Origin: Actinomycetes bacterium
GTDB taxonomy: Bacteria > Actinomycetota > Acidimicrobiia > Acidimicrobiales > SZUA-35
NCBI GenBank assembly: GCA_024227975.1
Contig: JAAETV010000130.1
Span: 1-49,362, forward strand
DNA length: 49,362 nt
Reading direction: 5' to 3'
The first letter of the stretch is position 1; each line of letters opens with the position of its first letter. Positions 1 through 7,897 of this stretch are shown one piece after another. Under the pieces are notes generated by a model. That model was not told the DNA's origin, did not search any database, and saw nothing but the letters and a program-made list of their open reading frames with translations. A program made the position numbers and the translations under genes.

Positions 1-1
1 C

Positions 2-256
2 GGCGATTGGGACACCATCCGACAACACCATGGCCTGCGATCACCCTCGATTGACGCCTTCGTTGGCAAGAGCTTCCAATACGCCGACGCCATCCTCGGC
101 ACCGGCGCCAGTCCCGACCGGGTGATGTCACCATCCCTGGTGTCGACGGTGAAGCTCCGCCAGGCCGGCTTCACCGAGTTCATGGACACCGAAGAGATGT
201 TCCGCAAGTGGTTCCACCTGTTCCAGGCCGAGCACCTACTCCCCCACCCGCCATAG
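2..256 (+). CDS. C-terminal end of an NAD-dependent epimerase/dehydratase-like (SDR) protein, truncated by the window edge
   Basis: An open frame runs from base 2 to a TAG at 254-256 and gives 84 residues with no start codon needed, so the gene begins upstream of the window. The visible part reads like the tail of extended SDR sugar-nucleotide epimerase/dehydratases: a hydrophobic and aromatic stretch (FVGKSFQYADAILG) followed by STVKLRQAGFTEFMDTEEMF and a final helix ending in HLLPHPP. The cofactor-binding Gly motif and the catalytic YxxxK lie outside the window. The family assignment therefore rests on resemblance of the C-terminus alone and the substrate cannot be stated. Confidence 0.55.
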   Translation, partial: GDWDTIRQHHGLRSPSIDAFVGKSFQYADAILGTGASPDRVMSPSLVSTVKLRQAGFTEFMDTEEMFRKWFHLFQAEHLLPHPP

Positions 257-358
257 GGACGCAACACAGAACGCCCTGTGAGAATTTGAGCAAGTGCGTG
301 TCGTTGGTTGTCGTGTGGGGTAGTTTGGCGCCTGCCGGGGATTGGGAGCGGTAGTCAG

Positions 359-2890
359 ATGGTGGGCGGAAAGAGGCGTTCTGGCGGCACGTTGGGGCTG
401 CTGGCTTGTGTGTTGTTGATCGGCGGGCTGTCTGCAGCCGAGGCTGCCCCACCTCCCGGGTATTCCGAGACCAAGCTCATCGCCTCCGACGGCGCATTGG
501 AGGACCAATTTGGCCGGTCGGTTGCCGTTGCTGGCGACAAGATCATCGTCGGTGTCGAAAATGACGATGACAATGGCACCAGCTCGGGATCGGCCTACGT
601 GTACACACCGGACGGAACCGGCGGCTACACCGAAGCCAAGCTCATCGCATCAGACAATGCCGCCGGCGACCGGTTCGGGAGGGCGGTGGCCGCGTCTGGG
701 GACACGATCCTGGTCGGCTCTCCAGGTAGCAGTAGCAACGGCAATGCGGGCGACTCTGGAGCCGTCTACTTCTATACCCCCGACGGGCTCGGTAGCTACA
801 CCGAGTCGAAACTGACACCCTCTGATGGCACCTTCAACGGTTTCGGTAGCTCCCTGGCCGTCGACGGGGAGACGATCGTGGTCAGTGGCGGGGGATCGGT
901 GTACGTCTACACACCTGACGGCCTCGGCGGCTACTCCGAAACCAAGCTGACCGCCTCCGACGGTGCCTCCGCTGCGGGCTTCGGCGTTTCGGTAGCAGCA
1001 GACGGGGGAAGAATCGTGGTCGGCGCCTTCCATGGCGACGCCACTCCTACCACCCCCTACGTTGGATCGGCCTACCTCTACACCCCCGACGGGGTTGGCG
1101 GCTACACCGAAACCAAGCTCATCGCCTCTGATGGCTCCCTTGAAGATGAGTACGGAGCGGCCGTTGCCATTGCCGGTGACACAATCTTGATTGGTGCTCC
1201 ATATGACGATGACAGCCGGTGGTACCCAGGGGAGCCAGACAACCTTGGCTACAACGTCGGATCCGTCTATGTGTATTCACCTGACGGGATCGGCGGCTAC
1301 ACCGAGACCAAGTTCGCTAGCTCTGACGCCCCAGTGTTCCAGCGCTTCGGCGGGTCGATAGCAATCCTTGGCGATGAAATCATCATCGGTGCCACTGGGG
1401 ATGACCGCAACGGCTGGGAAACTGGGGCCGTCTACCTCTACTCACCTGACGGGCTCGGCGGATACACCGAAACCAAGATCACGACCGCCGACGGTGCTTC
1501 CTCGCACAACTATGGCTCAGTTGCGGCTGCCGGCAACACGATAGTGATCGGCGCTCTTGGTGCTGATGGCGTGGTCCCATACTCGGGGGCGGTGTATGTG
1601 TACTCGCCAGAACCACCGGGTGAGGCCATGACCATCTTGGACACCCCCTGCCCCGTCTATGACTCGAACACGGCCACCGGGCTCGGGCTGTCTGGACCTT
1701 TGGCCGGCAACGAGACGCGGACAGTCTCAGTCACCGGCGCCGTCCCCACCGGCCAGGGAGTCGGCACCGCTGAGTGTGTCCCTGACGGGGCGACAGCAGC
1801 CGTGTTCACAATCTCGGTCGTCGACCCACAAGGTTCGGGCAATCTCCGACTCTCCCCTGCTGGTGTCGTCCCCAACGGGGGCGTAGTCAACTACGCCGCC
1901 AACTCGTTGAACAACGCCAACACCGTCACCGTCCCCCTCGGCGCCTCAGGCCAAGCTGACATCTTCGCCAACGTGGCAGGAACCGACGTCCGCCTGGTCA
2001 CCCTCGGCTACACCTCAGGTACCACGGGTCTGCGCTACAACAGCGTCACCCCCTGTGCGGTTGCTGACTCCCGACCCAACCAAGGTCCAACCGGAGCCTT
2101 TGTCGGACCCTTCGGCCCTGGAGCCGCCTACCCCGACGTCGACGTGGTCGGAACCTTCCCTGACGCCCAAGGGGGAGGAAACACCACCTGCAACATTCCC
2201 GCCGGAGCCGATGCTGTCGTCGTCAACCTCGTAGCCGTAGGCACCACCGGCGGAACCGGGTTCCTATCGGCGGCAACCGCAGGCCTCGACCCCTTCGAAC
2301 CAGCGACTCCTTTTGCCCCGGTAGGGATGAACAACTCCGCCACCACCATCATCCCCCTCCAAGACGGCGAAAAGATCACCGTCGATATCGACGCCCTCAC
2401 CGGCACCCCATCGACCCATGTACGAGCCGTCATCGTCGGCTACCTCGACAACACCGGCGACAGCTTCATACCCCGCACCGGATGCGCCGCCTTCGATACC
2501 CGCCCCGGCTTCGGAGGATCAGGAACCTTCGTCGGCAAACGGGCCGCAGGAACATCAACCACATACCAGATCACTGGTGCCATCCCCGCCGCCCAAGGCG
2601 GAGGCCATAGTGGCAGCTGCGGGGTCCCAGCCGGGGCCAAATCAGTCCTCATCAACCTCGTAGCCGTCCAACCCGACAACGACGGCAACTTCCGTGCCTA
2701 CGCCACCGGCACCACCCCCACCGGAGGCGTAGTCAACTACGCCCCACTGACCCCACCCATGAACAACGCCAACGCTGTCGTCATCCCCCTATCCACGGCC
2801 GGCCAACTCGATCTGTTCGTCAACACCCACACCAACGACGGCACCCCTAGCACCCACGCCCGTGGCGTCATCCTCGGCTACTACAAGTAG
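359..2890 (+). CDS. secreted FG-GAP/integrin-type seven-repeat beta-propeller protein with three C-terminal repeat domains
   Basis: The frame is open from a TTG at 308, but the ATG at 359 is preferred: it follows a GGAG at 345-348 and begins a good signal peptide (MVGGKRR, then a hydrophobic core ending SAAEAA). The mature part opens with seven copies of a roughly 55-residue unit with consensus GYTETKLIASDG, then DxFG, VAVAGDxIIVGA and GSVYVYTPDG. Seven units fit one complete FG-GAP-like propeller. The remainder holds three related domains of about 120-130 residues, each with a PC/GC-x-x-x-DSRP/DTRP opening, a CxxPxGA core, a GVVNYA segment and a closing LGY/VGY. Domains of this type occur at the ends of large secreted actinobacterial proteins. 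The role is probably extracellular binding or adhesion; no enzyme motif is visible. It appears monocistronic. Confidence 0.8.
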   Translation: MVGGKRRSGGTLGLLACVLLIGGLSAAEAAPPPGYSETKLIASDGALEDQFGRSVAVAGDKIIVGVENDDDNGTSSGSAYVYTPDGTGGYTEAKLIASDNAAGDRFGRAVAASGDTILVGSPGSSSNGNAGDSGAVYFYTPDGLGSYTESKLTPSDGTFNGFGSSLAVDGETIVVSGGGSVYVYTPDGLGGYSETKLTASDGASAAGFGVSVAADGGRIVVGAFHGDATPTTPYVGSAYLYTPDGVGGYTETKLIASDGSLEDEYGAAVAIAGDTILIGAPYDDDSRWYPGEPDNLGYNVGSVYVYSPDGIGGYTETKFASSDAPVFQRFGGSIAILGDEIIIGATGDDRNGWETGAVYLYSPDGLGGYTETKITTADGASSHNYGSVAAAGNTIVIGALGADGVVPYSGAVYVYSPEPPGEAMTILDTPCPVYDSNTATGLGLSGPLAGNETRTVSVTGAVPTGQGVGTAECVPDGATAAVFTISVVDPQGSGNLRLSPAGVVPNGGVVNYAANSLNNANTVTVPLGASGQADIFANVAGTDVRLVTLGYTSGTTGLRYNSVTPCAVADSRPNQGPTGAFVGPFGPGAAYPDVDVVGTFPDAQGGGNTTCNIPAGADAVVVNLVAVGTTGGTGFLSAATAGLDPFEPATPFAPVGMNNSATTIIPLQDGEKITVDIDALTGTPSTHVRAVIVGYLDNTGDSFIPRTGCAAFDTRPGFGGSGTFVGKRAAGTSTTYQITGAIPAAQGGGHSGSCGVPAGAKSVLINLVAVQPDNDGNFRAYATGTTPTGGVVNYAPLTPPMNNANAVVIPLSTAGQLDLFVNTHTNDGTPSTHARGVILGYYK

Positions 2891-2916
2891 AAGACAGGAA
2901 ACAGAGAGCGGGCGCC

Positions 2917-4212
2917 CTAGATCAGACTGGCCCGGTGTTCGGGGGCGGCGATGGAGCGGAGGGCTTCGGCCCTCGCCTCCAACCCCAAGCCCCGCAGCCC
3001 AACAGCTCCGTGTTCGGTGACGACCATGTCGGCCAGGTAGGCGGGGATCGTGGTCGGGGCGCCGGGTTCGATGTTGGCCACGATGCGGGAGATGGTGCCT
3101 CCGGCTGCCGTCGAGCGGAGGGCCATGATGCCCCGCCCTCCGGGGGCGGCGCAGGTGGCAAAGGCGTAGTCGGGGGCACCCCCTGGCCCCGAGAGTCGAC
3201 GCTGACCTGAGACCTCACTATTACAGGCCCCGTCGAGAGCGACTTCGAGGGTCGATTGGAGCGACGTGAACCTCTCGATCTGACTCAGGATCGCGGGCCC
3301 ATGGCTGTAGGAGGCGGGGGCCATGATCACGGCGGGGTTGAGGTCGACCCAGCGGGTGAGGCTCGGGGTGCTGACCAGTACGGCCGTGATCATGGGCCCG
3401 TCAATGACCCCCGACTCATGGAGGGCGACGCAGGCGTCGCTGACCATCCCACTGTGGACCTTCAGACCCTTCCGGTTCGAGAGCCGATCGAGGATGGCGT
3501 CGGGCAGGGCTCCCAATCCGAATTGGATCGTCGCTCTCTCTGGTACCAGCGCCGCCGCCGTCGAGGCGATCCGCAGGCCGATGTCATCGGAGGTGCCAGC
3601 AGGTCTGGCTTCCAGCACCGGCTCATCATGTTCGACCAGGAAGTCGATCTCAGAAACCTCTATCTCCGAGGCCCCGTAGGTGTAGGGCATCGAGTTGCTG
3701 ACCTGGGCGATGACCAGAGGGGCGGAGCGGACGACATCGGCCGCAAGCCCGCTGGCAAGCCCCAAGCTGACCTTCCCGTCAACCACCCGCGACACCGTGA
3801 CCATGGCGACATCACAAGCCAGAGGTGCCTCCGGCCGGAACAGCAGGGCCCCGTCGGAGTAGCGGAAGGGGACAACGTCGACGGTGCCCGTCGACCACAG
3901 ATGCTTGAAGGCGGCTGAAGCCTGGACGGTCACGAACCGGAACGGTTCCCCGGGGTAGTCGAAGGGGGCCGGCCTGGTCATCATCCACGGCATCACCAGC
4001 TCCAGGTGAGACCACCGGCTCCGGGCCTCGGCCAGAGCCTGGCACAGATAACGGGGTGTGACCGCTCCCCCCGCCAGGTAGATACGGGCCCCATCGTCGA
4101 TGGCTGCCACCGCGGTAGCGGCGTCGACCCAGGCCGATTGGCGAGCCCCGTAGCCAGGGTGGAGGTAGGAGGAGAAGTCGATGTTGTCTGGTGATGCCAA
4201 TCCGGTCGTCAA
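2917..4212 (-). CDS. acetyl-CoA hydrolase/transferase family CoA-transferase (4-hydroxybutyrate or itaconate CoA-transferase-like)
   Basis: The protein has about 430 residues and the architecture of the acetyl-CoA hydrolase/transferase family (class I CoA-transferases acting with acetate, 4-hydroxybutyrate, succinate or itaconate). The C-terminal half shows the typical IQFGLGALPDAIL segment, then KVHSGMVSDACVALHESG and a later Gly-rich APGGRGIMAL region. The N-terminal half carries a Gly-rich IYLAGGAVTPR segment. Start choice: a TTG at 4212 sits seven bases behind a strong GGAAGAGG ribosome site just past the stop of the upstream acyl-CoA dehydrogenase. An ATG at 4239 would overlap that gene by 11 bases but has no ribosome site. 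The two genes almost certainly form one transcript. Inference: it activates a carboxylic acid to its CoA ester for the neighbouring dehydrogenase or the divergent MaoC hydratase. The substrate is not deducible. Confidence 0.82.
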   Translation of the reverse strand: MTTGLASPDNIDFSSYLHPGYGARQSAWVDAATAVAAIDDGARIYLAGGAVTPRYLCQALAEARSRWSHLELVMPWMMTRPAPFDYPGEPFRFVTVQASAAFKHLWSTGTVDVVPFRYSDGALLFRPEAPLACDVAMVTVSRVVDGKVSLGLASGLAADVVRSAPLVIAQVSNSMPYTYGASEIEVSEIDFLVEHDEPVLEARPAGTSDDIGLRIASTAAALVPERATIQFGLGALPDAILDRLSNRKGLKVHSGMVSDACVALHESGVIDGPMITAVLVSTPSLTRWVDLNPAVIMAPASYSHGPAILSQIERFTSLQSTLEVALDGACNSEVSGQRRLSGPGGAPDYAFATCAAPGGRGIMALRSTAAGGTISRIVANIEPGAPTTIPAYLADMVVTEHGAVGLRGLGLEARAEALRSIAAPEHRASLI

Positions 4213-4228
4213 GGGATCCCCTCTTCCT

Positions 4229-5452
4229 TCAGCGGACATAGCCGTCGCGAGTCTGGGGTAGCTTCTGGCCCAGGACACGGGAGGCGACAACGGTTCGCAA
4301 GATCTGAGCTGTCCCGCCCCCGATGGTGAACATGCGGACGTCGCGGTACATCCGTTCCAGCGGGTGGCGGCGGCTGTAGCCAGCGGCCCCGAAGACCTGG
4401 AGGGCCTGGCTGACCACCTCGATCGAGGCCTCGGCGGTGAATACCTTGGCCTGGGCCGCCATGTTCGGGTCGGGGAAGGGGCTGGTTCCGGGCCCGTCGG
4501 GGCCGGTGCCGCGAGAACAGGCGGCCCGGTAGGTGAGGCTGCGGGCCGCTTCCAGCTGGATGCTCATGTCGGCCAGCATCCACTGGAGACCCTGGAACTC
4601 GGCGATGGGGCGGTCGAACTGCTCCCTCTCCTTGGCGTAGGCCACAGCCAGCTCGAAGGCCCCGGCGGCGAGGCCGAGGGCGACGGTGCCGGCCCCCACC
4701 CGCTGGGAGTTGTAAGCGTTCATCAGATCGGCAAAGCCCCGGCCGAAACCCGACGGAGGCATCAGTACCATGTCCGGGCCCACAACCATGTCCTCGAACA
4801 AGACCTCCATCTCGGGGATGCCCCTGAGCCCGAGGGTGGGTTCGCGGCGCCCGAAGCTGAGGCCTGGGGTCTCGTCCCGGATGGCCAGGAATCCGCCGAT
4901 GCCGAGCTCGGAGCCGTCCTCGTCGAACACCCGGGCGAAGATCAGGTGGAGGCGCGACACCGACCCGCCCGTGATCCAGTGCTTCTTGCCGTTGACCAGA
5001 TAGCTGTCGCCTCGCTTGTCGGCCCTCGTCGTCATCATCGTGGCCGACGATCCAGCTTCCGGTTCGGTGATGCAAATGGCGGGCTTGTCACCCGAGAGGA
5101 CATGGTCAGCAGCCAGCTTGCGCTGCGAGTCGGTGCCGTAGCTCAACACGGCCGAGATGGCGCCCATATTGGCTTCGACCGCGATCCGGCCCGTCACCCC
5201 ACACACCTTGGCCATCTCCTCGACGACGAGGACGGCGTCGAGGAAAGACCGACCAAGCCCACCAAGGTCGGTGGGAACCGTCATCCCGGTGAACCCATTC
5301 TCTTGGAGGGCGGCGACATTGTCCCAGGGGTACTGCTCGGAGCGATCGACCTCGGCCGCCCGAGGAGCGATCACCTCGGTGGCCAGGGCCCGGGCCTTGG
5401 CTTGGAGGCCCAGCTGGTCAGCCGTCAGCTCCCAGGGATTCGATGCCGTCAT
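4229..5452 (-). CDS. acyl-CoA dehydrogenase family flavoprotein, lacking Glu at both usual catalytic-base positions
   Basis: At 407 residues this is a normal-length acyl-CoA dehydrogenase (FAD-dependent alpha,beta-oxidation of acyl-CoA). The ICITEPEAGSSA motif (residues 127-138), the WITGG segment and the helical C-terminal domain with EREQFDRPIAEFQGLQWMLADM are all clear. Near the C-terminus the motif that carries the catalytic Glu in MCAD-type enzymes (xYEGTxxxxR) reads FTIGGGTAQILR, with Gly at about 379. The alternative helix-G base of LCAD/isovaleryl-CoA dehydrogenases aligns without gaps to Gln250 (NSQRVGAG). So neither usual base is present; the base may lie elsewhere or the chemistry may differ. 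It is first of two minus-strand genes, followed by the CoA-transferase, and is divergent from the MaoC hydratase across a 226-base spacer that must hold both promoters. Confidence 0.88.
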   Translation of the reverse strand: MTASNPWELTADQLGLQAKARALATEVIAPRAAEVDRSEQYPWDNVAALQENGFTGMTVPTDLGGLGRSFLDAVLVVEEMAKVCGVTGRIAVEANMGAISAVLSYGTDSQRKLAADHVLSGDKPAICITEPEAGSSATMMTTRADKRGDSYLVNGKKHWITGGSVSRLHLIFARVFDEDGSELGIGGFLAIRDETPGLSFGRREPTLGLRGIPEMEVLFEDMVVGPDMVLMPPSGFGRGFADLMNAYNSQRVGAGTVALGLAAGAFELAVAYAKEREQFDRPIAEFQGLQWMLADMSIQLEAARSLTYRAACSRGTGPDGPGTSPFPDPNMAAQAKVFTAEASIEVVSQALQVFGAAGYSRRHPLERMYRDVRMFTIGGGTAQILRTVVASRVLGQKLPQTRDGYVR

Positions 5453-5678
5453 GGGGCGGTGATCTCCTTCGCTCGTTGGGTGGCGGAATCCGCCCGCTCA
5501 TCATGGCCGGCGCCCAGCACCCGGCATAACGGTGCCACGTCGGTACCGAGTTGGGCCAGCGGCGAGCCCCAGCCCGCAGCAGATCGAGTCACCCCATCCT
5601 CGGGAGAGCCATTTCGTGCGCTCACTCCATGAGGCCCCTACTGTCTCGTCGACGGACCCCATTCCAAGAGGAGAACCG

Positions 5679-6161
5679 ATGAGTGCCCCAGAGCAACGCC
5701 CCGTGTCCGGCAAGTGGTTCGAGGAGCTGACACCGGGTCTGGTGATCCACCATGCCATCCGCCGAACCATTACCGAGGCCGACAATGTGCTGTTCACCTC
5801 GATCACCATGAACCCGGCCTGGCTCCATCTCGACTTCGAGTACTCCAAGAATGAGACGGAGTTCGGCCAACCGATCGTCAACTCCATGCTGACGATGGGC
5901 ATGGTCATCGGGATCAGTGTCCATGAGACGACGCTCGGTACGACGGTGGCCAACCTCGCGCTCTCTGAGGTGGTGTTTCCCGCTCCCGTATTCCATGGTG
6001 ACACCGTGCGGGTCGAGACCGAGGTCCTGGCGGCGCGGGACTCGAAGTCTCGGCCGACCCAGGGCATCACGACCTTCGAACACCGTGGCTTCAACCAGCA
6101 CGACGTCCTCATCTGTCGAGCCGAGCGTCAAGCCCTCATGCACCGCCGTCCCCAGGGCTAG
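5679..6161 (+). CDS. MaoC-family hydratase of the itaconyl/mesaconyl-CoA hydratase type (Rv2499c-like)
   Basis: This is a 160-residue single hot-dog protein. The ATG at 5679 follows an excellent AGAGGAG ribosome site; upstream in-frame codons are not protein-like. The core [12 protein letters not shown], then [47 protein letters not shown] and [13 protein letters not shown] closely matches the MaoC group that includes mycobacterial Rv2499c and itaconyl- or mesaconyl-CoA hydratases. These hydrate an unsaturated C4-C5 CoA ester, for example to a citramalyl- or methylmalyl-type CoA. The classical hydratase-2 motif D-x-N-P-L-H is altered here to T-M-N-P-A-W-L-H, as I recall for this subgroup. It is divergent from the acyl-CoA dehydrogenase/CoA-transferase pair. 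A CitE-like lyase, the usual next enzyme, is not in the window. Confidence 0.8.
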   Translation: MSAPEQRPVSGKWFEELTPGLVIHHAIRRTITEADNVLFTSITMNPAWLHLDFEYSKNETEFGQPIVNSMLTMGMVIGISVHETTLGTTVANLALSEVVFPAPVFHGDTVRVETEVLAARDSKSRPTQGITTFEHRGFNQHDVLICRAERQALMHRRPQG

Positions 6162-6348
6162 CGCCGAGGCTGAGCCCCAGACCCGGAACCGGGGACGACC
6201 GCTGCTGCCTGCCCGGTGCCAGGAGCAACGACCGTTCAGCGGCGGCGCATCACCAGCACAGGGATCGTGCGATCTCGGCCCCGACCTCAATCGTGGTGTC
6301 AGGATTGGCCACGAGGTTGTAGCACCAGTTGACCAGTAGGACGCAAAC

Positions 6349-7305
6349 CTATGTGGCCATATCTCCGACTGAAGCATCAGGCGCCCCTGTCCCGGCCCTC
6401 GGAGGATCACGCCACAAGGGGCGTGTGAGGCAGGTCGGGCCTCCTTCACACGGGATGCACAGTTCATCGGCATCGAATACGTCGATTTCGCATCCAGCAG
6501 AGCGCATCATGGCCACCGTTGCGGGGAAGCCAGCAAGGGCAATCCCTTGTCTGGGCCCCGTGGCCAACACGTTCAGGTTGAGCCCGGCGCTGGCCTCGAA
6601 CTCCTCGGCCGGGACATGGAGGAGCTGATAACCGGCATCGACCATCCGCTGGTACAGGGCAGTAGGGACGAGGGGGGCATAGACCAGAGCCAGGTCGATG
6701 TCGAGGGGATTCACGATCGAGAGGAGATGGAGGCACGCTTCGGGCCCGTGGCCGTAGGGGAGATCATAGATTTCGAGCGTTATCCCGTGGGGGTCGACGA
6801 TGGCTCCCATCTGGTCGATCCCAGCCTGGCTGGTGCGAAAGCCGCGACCTACAGCCAGGGTCGCCGGGTCGAGCCAGAAGCAATCACCGCCTTCGATCGT
6901 CCCCGGCTCCTCTATGGTGCCGACGATAGGCATCAACCCGTCGTAGAGGGCCCGGTGGTATTCGACTTCTCCTCGCCGGAGATCCTTGCCTGGCCTCAGC
7001 AGCACCGCCCCCTGGGGGATGACGAACGACGGGTCATAGGTGAACACCAGGTCAGCCAGATCGTGTCCATCGTTTCCGGTCACGACACCCTCTCCGGTCG
7101 CAACATCGTCGAGCCAGACGACCTCGGCCCCGTGGCTTTCAACCAGAGCCACGAAGTTGTCGTACTGGCGTTGGAGGGCGACCGGGTCGATGGGTTTGGC
7201 GTAGTGCCAGCGGGCGGGGTCGGCATCGAGGATGGCTTTGGGGCGGCACATGGCCACTCGCCGTAGTGGCCCCGCCATCGAGTCGACTCCATAGTTCACG
7301 TTCAT
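6349..7305 (-). CDS. dimethylarginine dimethylaminohydrolase / arginine-deiminase-superfamily hydrolase
   Basis: The protein has 318 residues counted from the ATG at 7305 (MNVNYGVDSMAGPLRRV); the open frame extends further upstream but that part is not protein-like. Hallmarks of the guanidino-group-modifying superfamily are present: an FVIPQGAVLLRPG strand, the EGGDCFWLD substrate-binding motif, a His in CLHLLSIVNPLDIDLALVY, and the nucleophilic Cys in CEGGPTCLTRPL near the C-terminus. COG1834 members hydrolyse N-methylated arginine to citrulline and an amine, or act as related deiminases or amidinotransferases. The intact EGGD, His and Cys argue for an active hydrolase. It converges on the MaoC gene. 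No transporter or other arginine gene is adjacent, so the exact substrate remains open. Confidence 0.82.
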   Translation of the reverse strand: MNVNYGVDSMAGPLRRVAMCRPKAILDADPARWHYAKPIDPVALQRQYDNFVALVESHGAEVVWLDDVATGEGVVTGNDGHDLADLVFTYDPSFVIPQGAVLLRPGKDLRRGEVEYHRALYDGLMPIVGTIEEPGTIEGGDCFWLDPATLAVGRGFRTSQAGIDQMGAIVDPHGITLEIYDLPYGHGPEACLHLLSIVNPLDIDLALVYAPLVPTALYQRMVDAGYQLLHVPAEEFEASAGLNLNVLATGPRQGIALAGFPATVAMMRSAGCEIDVFDADELCIPCEGGPTCLTRPLWRDPPRAGTGAPDASVGDMAT

Positions 7306-7897
7306 GAGGCAGTCGTTGTAAACAAGGCGGGGGGGCCGGAAACGAGCATGCTCCACGCCGGCGCCGCCCCGAGAGCGCCTCGATTCTCCCTGGTCTTCGG
7401 AACGGGACTGCAAGGCTGGGGCTCCTCGGCCCAGGAGTAGACACTTCGGCTCGTTCCTGCCAGCAGTTCCATTGTGAGCTCCCAGTTGATCGACTACGAC
7501 TAGTTTGGGTCGAAACCGACTCTCGAGGCGAGGCCGAGCACACAACCTGCCGCTCTCGCCGCAGGTGACATAGGAACGAGTCCCGAGATGACGGTCGAGT
7601 GTCGTCGGATACCCCATCTCTGGCTGCAATGAGCCGCAAGCGATACTCTCCAGCTGCATGCAGGATGCAGGTGGAGACGGGGCTCCGTCGGTTGAAGACG
7701 CTGACCAGGGCGACGCAGACCACAAGGGTAGCCAGACCGACTTCTTGGCCGAGCGGGAGCGGAAGCAGTCCATCCATAGCCTTGTCGCAGTCGCCGCGCC
7801 GACCCTTCTCCGAGAACGAGCTCTTCGCCTTCAGTTGTGGGGACGTGTCGAGGTATCCGAGTCGTTAGACGGCTACCAGGGACCCATCTGATCGACC
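7306..7897. other. 592-base stretch without a convincing gene
   Basis: It lies between the divergent dimethylargininase and S33 peptidase genes. Several overlapping frames stay open on both strands (for example 7658-7891 plus, 7306-7777 minus), but none has a recognisable domain, ribosome site or composition like its neighbours. One minus-strand frame begins with a short hydrophobic stretch (about 7690-7775), which could be a decayed membrane segment. It presumably holds both divergent promoters. I see no clear hairpin or RNA gene. Confidence 0.4.

Noticed and set aside
4364..5632. Plus-strand ORF of 422 codons opposite the acyl-CoA dehydrogenase
   Set aside because: It is antisense to a clear, conserved gene; composition is Gly/Arg/His-rich with no domain, the usual artefact of high GC.
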